Source of the DNA: JANNFX01 sp031380225
GTDB lineage: Bacteria > Pseudomonadota > Alphaproteobacteria > Rhizobiales > Hyphomicrobiaceae
NCBI GenBank assembly: GCA_031380225.1
Contig: JANNFX010000161.1
Coordinates: 1 to 21,331 of the forward strand
Direction of reading: 5' to 3'
DNA: 21,331 nt
A model generated the notes under the pieces. It saw nothing but the letters and a program-made list of their open reading frames with translations, was not told the DNA's origin and made no database searches. The position numbers and the translations under genes are program-made. Shown one piece after another: positions 6,557 through 13,157 of the stretch. Position 1 is the first letter of the stretch. Every line of letters begins with the position of its first letter.

Positions 6557-8110
6557 CTATGTCTGACCGACGGCCACTTCCTTGGCTTTGATATCAGCCG
6601 CACGGCGGGCGATTTCGGCGCCAATCGGCGGTCCCTTGAAGCGGCGGTTTTCAAACAACACCCAGATCAACAGCGACAGTGCGATGAAGCCAACGGTGAT
6701 GTGCAACGCCCAATCGTTGGGTGATTGGATGCCTGCGTAGAAAATCAACGCCATCGAAATCAGCGACAGTAGCGCAACGATGCGGAACAACGCGCCACCC
6801 ATGCTCCAAGGTCCTGGATTCGGCCACTTTGGACCACCATAGGCAACCATGCCCAGTGCGATCGGTAGAGCGAACGACAGGAACAAGAAGATCACCGTAC
6901 ACGACACGACGATCGAGTAGGCTGGTGTGCCGGCGATGGTAATCACAGACGTGAACCACACGAACAGCACTGACAAGATCGATCCAGCCCAGATGGCATT
7001 GACCGGCGTGCGCCACGACGGGCTGACCTTGGCCAACGCTTCTGATGCTCCAGGAATGCCACCGTCGCGCGAGAACGCGTACAGCATGCGCGATACCGAG
7101 GTGACGGTCGCAAGGCCGCACAGGAACTGCGAGACAAAGATCAGCGCGTAAAGAGGGGTGCGGACGCCTTCTGGAACCCGCTCACCCATGGCCCAAAAGA
7201 ACACGTTCCAGCCCTGTTTAGCGGCGTCATCCATGTTCGGGATCATGAGCACAAATGCGCACAACATGAGGTAGCCGAATATGCTCGACCAGATCACGGC
7301 CGAGACCATGCCTTTGGGCAGTGCCATTGCCGCGTTTTTGGTTTCTTCGGCGGTATGCGCCGAAGCGTCGTAGCCTGTGATCGTATAAATCGGCAGCAGC
7401 AACCCAACGAGGAAGGCCATTCCAGTTGACAAAGCGACAGGCCAAACGGCGCTAGCGCCTTCCGTGCCGGTATAATTTGAGAACGTAAACAGCCGCGAGA
7501 TGTCATAGCTCGGTGCGAAAGCCAAGCACACGAGTGTCAACGCGATGGCTGCTGCGAAGATGATGTAGCCCGCCAAGTCGGTCAGCTTCATTGTCAAGCC
7601 GATGCCGAAGTGATTGACCAAGGCTTGTATCGCTGTGATGATAGCGACGAAGCCAACACGCATTGGGATCGTATCTTCAAGTCCCAACGCTGGCCCAAAC
7701 GCGCCAAACAGGAAGTACCAGGTGCCGATGTTAATGGCGCCAAGCACGGTAATGAGACCGAGCAAGTTGAGCCAAGCCGACAGCCAGCCGGTGAACCGGT
7801 TGCCGAGGATTGACCCCCAATGATAGAGGCCACCCGCAGTCGGATATGCCGAGCCGATTTGTGCCAACGCCAAAGCGAACATCAACGACATCAAACAGCC
7901 AATCGGCCAACCGATGCCGATCGCAGCGCCACCGACGCCAGACGTTGCCTGGCCAAGTGAATTGATGCCGCCAGACATGATGCAAATGATTGAGAACGAG
8001 ATGGCGAAGTTTTGAAAACCGCCCATGCTGCGCTGGAGTTCTTGGGCATAGCCCATTTCGTGCAGGACTTTGACGTCCTGTTTTTGAATGTCGAGATCGT
8101 CTTGAGCCAT
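6557..8110 (-). CDS. APC-superfamily amino acid/amine permease (ACT/BAT1-UGA4-like)
   Basis: A 517-aa inner-membrane transporter with about 12 hydrophobic segments. Recognisable features are the cytosolic lead-in (GYAQELQRSMGGFQNFAISF, residues 20-39), TM1 with the GGI/GQA break, YPTAGGLYHW (90-98) and LPIYTITGYDASAHTAEE in the middle, all typical of the ACT subgroup that includes yeast UGA4 and plant BAT1 (GABA, amino acids, amines). I start it at the ATG at 8110, preceded by GGGGGAG about 8 nt upstream; the longer frame to 8236 adds a Pro/Ala-rich leader unlike transporters. It is convergent with eutBC, so ethanolamine is an attractive substrate, but GABA or another amino acid is equally compatible with the sequence. 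A shared bidirectional terminator ends it. Confidence 0.88.
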   Translation of the reverse strand: MAQDDLDIQKQDVKVLHEMGYAQELQRSMGGFQNFAISFSIICIMSGGINSLGQATSGVGGAAIGIGWPIGCLMSLMFALALAQIGSAYPTAGGLYHWGSILGNRFTGWLSAWLNLLGLITVLGAINIGTWYFLFGAFGPALGLEDTIPMRVGFVAIITAIQALVNHFGIGLTMKLTDLAGYIIFAAAIALTLVCLAFAPSYDISRLFTFSNYTGTEGASAVWPVALSTGMAFLVGLLLPIYTITGYDASAHTAEETKNAAMALPKGMVSAVIWSSIFGYLMLCAFVLMIPNMDDAAKQGWNVFFWAMGERVPEGVRTPLYALIFVSQFLCGLATVTSVSRMLYAFSRDGGIPGASEALAKVSPSWRTPVNAIWAGSILSVLFVWFTSVITIAGTPAYSIVVSCTVIFLFLSFALPIALGMVAYGGPKWPNPGPWSMGGALFRIVALLSLISMALIFYAGIQSPNDWALHITVGFIALSLLIWVLFENRRFKGPPIGAEIARRAADIKAKEVAVGQT

Positions 8111-8270
8111 AACACTGCTCCCCCATCCCCATTTAGCGCAGGCCGAAGTGGCAGCGCCGGGCGTGTTGGCGCGCGCCGGAAGTGACGCGGGCCGGGGTGC
8201 ATGCTGCTCTGCTGCGGGCGAAGCAAACGTCCCCAAGTGCTAGATGGTCGCCAAATCAGGGACAAGTCAA

Positions 8271-8282
8271 CAACTTGAGTTG
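8271..8282. promoter_or_regulatory. Short inverted repeat upstream of the permease gene
   Basis: CAACT-TG-AGTTG is a perfect 5-bp inverted repeat about 160 nt upstream of the permease ATG. It abuts, on the minus strand, a TTGACT -35-like hexamer that lacks a convincing -10 at 17-18 nt. It could be a regulator site in the 255-nt gap between the permease and glycosyltransferase genes; nothing else recognisable is in that gap. Confidence 0.25.
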
Positions 8283-8365
8283 GTGAATGGACAGTCGAAT
8301 TGAACGGGCAGCCAGTTTTTTTTGGAGCGGCGCTTAAAGACTATGGTGCGCTGCAACCCTTGGCG

Positions 8366-9694
8366 TCATTTGCCCGTAGCCTGGGCAGGAACTGAATTGG
8401 TAGACGGTTGCGTGCCTGCCAATGCCAAACGATAGGCACCAAGTAACCGGCCGCGTTCGGTTTCCCAACGTAAAAGGGCCTTAGCGCGGGTTTGTCCCAC
8501 CGCGGCCAGTTCGGTCCTCAAGCTATCGTCGTCGACGAGGGTCGCAATTTTTTCAGCCAGATCTATTGGCGAGTTGTTGGCAGCGTATAGTGAGGCCTCG
8601 CCGGCGATATTGCGGCCTTCGATAAGGTCGAATTGCACGAACGGAATCCCAAGTGACATGTATTCGAACACCTTATTCATCGAAATCTTGTCGTTGTAGG
8701 TGTTCTTGGGGTCGGGAATCACGCCCGAGTCAAATGCTGAAAGAGAAGCCAATAACGGTTGCCCGGACCGGAAGCCGGTGAAGGTCACATAGTCTTCGAT
8801 GCCAAGGTGGCGGCTCAATTTTTCAAGACTTGGCAGTTCGGTACCCGAGCCGACGATAGCGCACTGAACATCGGTGCGGCCGCGGCCGACTACGAGTTCA
8901 GCCATGGCTTGCACCAAGAGATCTACGCCATCCTGCGCGCCCATGATGCCGACATAGCCGACCAAATGTTTACGGCCGTTTTTGAGAGACAGGTCTGGCT
9001 CAATGCGCTTGAAGCGCGAGACGTCCGGGATCGATCGCACCACGAATACCCGGTCTGGGTCCATGCCGCCGCGATCGACGGCAATTTGTTTGAAGGTTTC
9101 GTTGGTTGCGATCGAGACGTCGGCGGTCTTGAAGGTCAGTCGCTCTAGTTGCAGCAGCAGGCTATGCAACGGCCCACGGCTGTTGAACTTGGCTTCATAG
9201 AGCTCTGGGTTGATGTCGTGATGGTCAAAGATGAACGGCTTGCCGAAAAGATACTTCCAGAAGCCGGCAATCAGAAACAGCAAGTCCGGTGGATTGCAGG
9301 CCTGCACGACATCGAAGCCAACATTGAAGTAAGCTTTCACCGACAACGCGAATTCCCAAGCCAGCGCCCAGCTATATTCGAGTGCATAGCCAAGTGCCCC
9401 ATCCGCTTCAAACGGCAATGGGTGGCGGAAAACATGGATGCCGTCCAACAGTTCGTAGGGTTTGGTGTATTGGCCACCTTTTGGGCATACGATCGAAATC
9501 GTATATCCTGCGTCGCGCAACGTCTGGGCTTCCTGCCAGACGCGGCGATCAAGTGGCATCGTCAAATTCTCGACGATGATCAAAACACCAGGCTTCTTCG
9601 ACACACGCCGCTCCCACGCAACGAAGAGCCGCCGCTCTGCTGGCGCCGGTCTCGAGCCGCCACTATCGCCGGTATTGGTGAACGAAGCCTCCAT
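8366..9694 (-). CDS. Glycosyltransferase family 4 protein
   Basis: The 442-aa product is a GT-B fold glycosyltransferase, cytosolic or peripheral to the inner membrane, expected to transfer a nucleotide-activated sugar to a lipid-linked glycan. The N-terminal domain begins VLIIVENLTMPLDRRVWQEA, a segment typical of this GT4 subgroup, and continues with DVVQACNPPDLLF and IFDHHDINPELY. The C-terminal nucleotide-sugar domain has YVGIMGAQDGVDLL, FTGFRSGQ and MNKVFEYMSLGIPFV. Acceptor and donor cannot be told. The ATG at 9694 lacks a clear Shine-Dalgarno; a GTG about 34 codons downstream (VSKKPGVLI), with GGGAG upstream, is a realistic alternative because the intervening residues are unconserved in appearance. 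It points away from the small gene at 9849, and manC 3.4 kb away suggests a shared polysaccharide role. Confidence 0.88.
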   Translation of the reverse strand: MEASFTNTGDSGGSRPAPAERRLFVAWERRVSKKPGVLIIVENLTMPLDRRVWQEAQTLRDAGYTISIVCPKGGQYTKPYELLDGIHVFRHPLPFEADGALGYALEYSWALAWEFALSVKAYFNVGFDVVQACNPPDLLFLIAGFWKYLFGKPFIFDHHDINPELYEAKFNSRGPLHSLLLQLERLTFKTADVSIATNETFKQIAVDRGGMDPDRVFVVRSIPDVSRFKRIEPDLSLKNGRKHLVGYVGIMGAQDGVDLLVQAMAELVVGRGRTDVQCAIVGSGTELPSLEKLSRHLGIEDYVTFTGFRSGQPLLASLSAFDSGVIPDPKNTYNDKISMNKVFEYMSLGIPFVQFDLIEGRNIAGEASLYAANNSPIDLAEKIATLVDDDSLRTELAAVGQTRAKALLRWETERGRLLGAYRLALAGTQPSTNSVPAQATGK

Positions 9695-9803
9695 AATAGC
9701 TTGAACGTTTGAAATTTTTAGTGTCTCGAAATGGCACATTGCCAAGCGGAAACAATGGCTTGTGTGCGGGCGCGTTTCTTGCAACATGAGATCGGGACGC
9801 CCG

Positions 9804-9818
9804 TTAACGATGTATTAA
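9804..9818. promoter_or_regulatory. Candidate CtrA binding box (perfect TTAA-N7-TTAA)
   Basis: TTAA (9804-9807), seven bases, TTAA (9815-9818) exactly fits the alphaproteobacterial CtrA full-site consensus. It lies 30 nt upstream of the ATG of the small gene at 9849 and about 110 nt upstream of the divergent glycosyltransferase. A GANTC (CcrM methylation) site follows at 9834-9838. By composition, fewer than one such site is expected in a window of this size. Confidence 0.5.
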
Positions 9819-9848
9819 ATTTGGTCCGGGGCAGATTCGGAGGTGCGT

Positions 9849-10079
9849 ATGTTTCGAATTCAAAAGTCACCCGCTTGGCCACCAGCCATCGATCTCCAAA
9901 CGATTCGCGATACGCTGATTTATATCGAGAGTGATTTGAAACGCGTTCCTGGCTTGGAAGCGGCGGCATCTGCGATCAAAACCGCGCGAGCCGAAATCGA
10001 AACAATCGAGAAAACCCGCAACGAGCAGAATTTCGGCCGCTTTGTGCCGTTTGCATCACGTTTCATTGGCCGAAGATGA
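9849..10079 (+). CDS. Small hypothetical protein (76 aa)
   Basis: I do not recognise a named family. A GGAGG (9839-9843) lies 5 nt before the ATG at 9849, strong support for a real gene; a GTG two codons earlier overlaps the Shine-Dalgarno. The protein has no signal or membrane segment. Residues about 17-60 are predicted helical and mostly polar (IRDTLIYIESDLKRV, then AAASAIKTARAEIETIEK), followed by an aromatic, basic tail ending FIGRR. It stands 69 nt upstream of a histidine kinase on the same strand and directly behind a CtrA-like box. A small helical partner or adaptor for the kinase is possible but is only suggested by position. Confidence 0.75.
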   Translation: MFRIQKSPAWPPAIDLQTIRDTLIYIESDLKRVPGLEAAASAIKTARAEIETIEKTRNEQNFGRFVPFASRFIGRR

Positions 10080-10086
10080 GACACAT

Positions 10087-10101
10087 TTAACGGCTCGTTA
10101 T
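10087..10101. promoter_or_regulatory. Near-match CtrA-like box before the histidine kinase
   Basis: TTAA (10087-10090), seven bases, TTAT (10098-10101): seven of eight consensus positions, 47 nt upstream of the kinase ATG. It is supported mainly by the perfect box 280 nt upstream and by the kinase type. Confidence 0.3.
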
Positions 10102-10148
10102 GGTTTGATGGCTAGTGTTTCCTCATAGATTTGGGGTGACACAGCGCA

Positions 10149-11027
10149 ATGCTCGACAAGTTTTTCTCCGGTTCTGGCCGTAATACTTCGCTAATGGGCC
10201 AATATGGAGCCCTGCTCGCTGAAGCCGCGTTGCGCCAGCGCACACGGTCGGCCGAACACAAGGCGCGCATCGAGGCTGAACTGGCGAACAAGGTCAAATC
10301 CGAGTTCATTGCCAACATGAGCCATGAGCTCAGAACGCCGCTCAACACAATCATGGGTTTTTCAAAACTTATGGCTGAGCATGGCAAGCGCCGGCTCGCG
10401 GATGATGACATTATTGAATATGCCGGCTTGATTCATGATGCCTCAAGCCATTTGTTGTCGCTGATCAACGAGATCCTCGACATTTCGAAAATGCAAAGCG
10501 GCCGCTACACCATCGATGCACGCGAGATCGTTCTCGACGAAACGGTATCAGCTTGCGTGTCCTCTTTGAAACTGATGTCGGGCGAGGCTGGCGTCAAAGT
10601 GGAAGTCAAGCTGTCTGGAAAACCGGCAGTCGTGCGCGGCGATTCGGTAAAACTCCGCCAAATCTTCACCAACTTGATTTCCAACGCCATCAAGTTCACG
10701 CCGCGAGGCGGTCTTGTTACTGTCGAACTCATTATGCGCCGTGACAGGGGAATTTCTGCGACCGTGCGCGATACCGGAATCGGTATGACCGAAGACGACT
10801 TGCGCATTGCGTTGACGCCATTTGGCCAGGTCGATGGAAGCCGGTCACGCTGGCGCGAGGGCACGGGTCTCGGTTTGCCGATCGCAAAAGCACTGGTCGA
10901 ATTGCATGGCGGACAGCTGCAAATCAGTAGTGAAAAAGGCGTTGGAACTGAAGTCACTGTTGTGTTGCCCCCCGCCAGCCAAATGACATTGAATGAAGGC
11001 CGCCAACTAATAATCGGACCAGCATAG
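10149..11027 (+). CDS. Soluble sensor histidine kinase (HisKA-HATPase), no sensor domain
   Basis: The 292-aa protein autophosphorylates on His and should pass phosphate to a response regulator. A likely coiled coil (about residues 22-55) leads into HisKA with FIANMSHELRTPLN (phospho-acceptor His59). The catalytic domain has an N-box (QIFTNLISNAIKFT, about 176-189), G1 (VRDTGIGM), an F-box-like LTPFGQVD and G2 (GTGLGLPIAKALVE). There is no membrane segment, PAS or GAF domain and no receiver, so input must come through a partner or the short N-terminus. The H-box and G2 sequences resemble the PleC/DivJ/PdhS branch of alphaproteobacterial kinases. No response-regulator gene is adjacent: it is an orphan. 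The Shine-Dalgarno is only fair (GGGGTGA, about 9 nt upstream). The next gene is a HerA-type ATPase 71 nt downstream. Confidence 0.93.
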   Translation: MLDKFFSGSGRNTSLMGQYGALLAEAALRQRTRSAEHKARIEAELANKVKSEFIANMSHELRTPLNTIMGFSKLMAEHGKRRLADDDIIEYAGLIHDASSHLLSLINEILDISKMQSGRYTIDAREIVLDETVSACVSSLKLMSGEAGVKVEVKLSGKPAVVRGDSVKLRQIFTNLISNAIKFTPRGGLVTVELIMRRDRGISATVRDTGIGMTEDDLRIALTPFGQVDGSRSRWREGTGLGLPIAKALVELHGGQLQISSEKGVGTEVTVVLPPASQMTLNEGRQLIIGPA

Positions 11028-11098
11028 TCCAACGATCACTTGAATTCGATGCCTCACTACAGTGACCGAACCCATAAACATGAAGCCGATCAAATAAA

Positions 11099-13066
11099 AT
11101 GACCACTACCAGCTCCATTGCAAAATCAACTCTTGAACCGTCGGTTGGCCGAATTGTTTCGGTTACCGGATCGAAGTCGATAGTTTTGCTCGACGGTCCT
11201 CAAGGCGCTCCACTCAGCCAGAATGAGCGCCCTGAAATGGGAACGCTGCTAGCCATTGACACGGCCTCAACTTGTGTGTTGGCGATCGTTTCAGCTTTGA
11301 GTGCACCAGTTCCGGCGCAACGCGAGGGTGACAGTGAAGTTTGGATCGCCGAGCTGGGCTTGGTGGGCGAACTTTGGCGCGGCCCCGATGGCGTTCCAAA
11401 TAGCTTTAAGCGCGGCACGACGATTTATCCGTCGCTCGGCGACCGTGTCCGCATTGCCAAAAAATCTGAGCTTGAGTTGGCGTTCTGCGGCACCGGCGCT
11501 GGCGCTGTTCGTGTCGGCAGCATCCGTCAGGATTCGTCGATTGCTGCGATGATCAATATTGACGACATGCTAGGCAAGCACTTCGCTATTCTTGGCACAA
11601 CCGGCACTGGTAAGTCGTGCACCACGGCACTTATCCTGCGTTCAATTCTCGAAAAAAATCCGAATGCGCATATTGTGCTTCTCGACCCACACAACGAGTA
11701 TGCCACGGCATTCCCGGAATGGGCTGAAGTCATTAGCCCACGCAATATGCAGTTGCCGCTATGGCTATTAAACTTTGAAGAAGCCGTTGAAGTTCTGGTT
11801 GGCGATCCAGAGCGTAAGGCCGAAATTGAGGTCCTGTCGGAGCTTATTCCGCTTGCAAAGAGCCGCTACAGCTCCGGCCGTGCTGGAGAAAATCAGAAAC
11901 TTCGCCGTGGCGTCATCGATTCTGGCCGCTTCACCGTTGATACACCGGTGCCATATCGGATTTCGGATCTGACTAGTCTCATCGATGAGCGCATGGGCAA
12001 GCTAGAGAACAAGAAAGACTTGTCGCCCTACCGGAACTTGAAGACCCGTATAGACAGCCTCTCACAAGACGGCCGCTATGCGTTCATGTTTGGCTCGCTG
12101 ACCGTCTATGACGGCATGGCACAAATTCTGTCACGCATTTTCCGCGTGCCTGTGAATGGCAAACCGATCACGATTTTGGAGCTGACGGGCATCCCGCCCG
12201 AAATCGTCAATGTCGTAGTCTCCGTTGTTTGCCGCATGACTTTCGACTTTGCGCTTTGGGGCGAAGGCCAGGTCCCGATCACCATTGTTTGCGAGGAAGC
12301 GCATCGCTATGTCCCGCTGAATGCCTCGGCTGGCTTTGAGCCGTGCAAGCGTGCGATAGCCAAAATCGCAAAGGAAGGCCGAAAATACGGCGCATCGCTA
12401 TGCATCGTTACACAGCGTCCAGCTGAAATCGATCCGACTATCCTGTCTCAGTGCAACACGGTGTTTGCATTGCGCATGTCCAACGACCGCGACCAGCAGA
12501 TTGTGTCGTCAGCAATTTCTGATACAGGGTCAGGCCTGCTTGAATTCCTCTCGGCACTCGGTCAACGCGAAGCCATTGCCTTCGGTGACGGGGTAGCCTT
12601 GCCGGTTCGAATCCGCTTTGACGAATTGCCGAAGAAATGTTTGCCGCGCTCGTCGACGGCGCGTTTCTCAGAAAAGTGGCAGCACTCGGTTCAGGATGAA
12701 GGTTTCCTGGATGCTGTCGTTGAGCGCTGGCGTTCGGCGGGTATGGGGCAAGGCATGGACGCATCGCAGCAAGCACTCATGATGGCCGAAGCACTTGGCA
12801 TTAGTGGCGACAGCAACGAACCATCTCCACCAGCTGACGGCAGCTCTTATACACCGCGCGGGCAGACATCCGGTGCTCCCGGCGAGACACAGCGTCAGCC
12901 TGGGTTCCTGCGCCGGGATCAGTCCGAGAATGGTGTAGCCAGTATCCGCCGTGAAACCAGTCCGGCGCATGCTCTTCCGCCAACTGCGGCTCAGCAGGCC
13001 CAGACGTCGACCAACACAATGCGCACGACATTGCGCGACAGGCTGCTGAAACCGCAGGCGCGCTAG
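11099..13066 (+). CDS. HerA/DUF87-type ATP-binding protein with low-complexity C-terminal tail
   Basis: The 655-aa protein belongs to the HerA-FtsK branch of P-loop ATPases, hexameric motors that move DNA. An N-terminal beta-rich region (about residues 15-135) resembles the HAS-barrel. Walker A is GTTGTGKS (166-173), followed by VLLDPHNEY (193-201). Walker B is ITIVCEEAH (394-402), and the conserved TQRP lies at 438-441. Residues from about 545 to the C-terminus are Ser/Pro/Gln/Thr-rich and probably disordered. HerA homologues usually pair with the nuclease NurA or with Sir2/DUF4297 defence effectors; none is present here, so the partner and DNA role are unknown. Upstream is an orphan histidine kinase. 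There is no clear Shine-Dalgarno; a five-codon frame (11080-11097) ends one nucleotide before the ATG, possibly permitting reinitiation. The downstream neighbour is manC. Confidence 0.88.
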   Translation: MTTTSSIAKSTLEPSVGRIVSVTGSKSIVLLDGPQGAPLSQNERPEMGTLLAIDTASTCVLAIVSALSAPVPAQREGDSEVWIAELGLVGELWRGPDGVPNSFKRGTTIYPSLGDRVRIAKKSELELAFCGTGAGAVRVGSIRQDSSIAAMINIDDMLGKHFAILGTTGTGKSCTTALILRSILEKNPNAHIVLLDPHNEYATAFPEWAEVISPRNMQLPLWLLNFEEAVEVLVGDPERKAEIEVLSELIPLAKSRYSSGRAGENQKLRRGVIDSGRFTVDTPVPYRISDLTSLIDERMGKLENKKDLSPYRNLKTRIDSLSQDGRYAFMFGSLTVYDGMAQILSRIFRVPVNGKPITILELTGIPPEIVNVVVSVVCRMTFDFALWGEGQVPITIVCEEAHRYVPLNASAGFEPCKRAIAKIAKEGRKYGASLCIVTQRPAEIDPTILSQCNTVFALRMSNDRDQQIVSSAISDTGSGLLEFLSALGQREAIAFGDGVALPVRIRFDELPKKCLPRSSTARFSEKWQHSVQDEGFLDAVVERWRSAGMGQGMDASQQALMMAEALGISGDSNEPSPPADGSSYTPRGQTSGAPGETQRQPGFLRRDQSENGVASIRRETSPAHALPPTAAQQAQTSTNTMRTTLRDRLLKPQAR

Positions 13067-13076
13067 CCGGTAGCGT
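13066..13076 (+). promoter_or_regulatory. ops-like element upstream of manC
   Basis: GCCGGTAGCGT differs at one position from the enterobacterial ops pause/recruitment element GGCGGTAGCGT and is followed by an AT5 run. It begins at the last base of the HerA-type gene's stop codon, 81 nt before the manC start, on the coding strand. A NusG paralogue that could read such an element is encoded at 17543. Matches of this quality are expected about twice per strand by chance in this window, so position is the main support. Confidence 0.35.
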
Positions 13077-13157
13077 ATTTTTGTCACCGCTTGAGTGCCG
13101 CAATCGGCGCTGATAAAACCTTGTAGACCGCTTTTCGTGCAATGGAGGCATGTCGCC

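Noticed and set aside
10149..13066. HerA-based anti-phage defence system (HerA with Sir2 or DUF4297)
   Set aside because: No effector nuclease, Sir2 or other toxin domain is encoded beside the ATPase; neighbours are a histidine kinase and manC.
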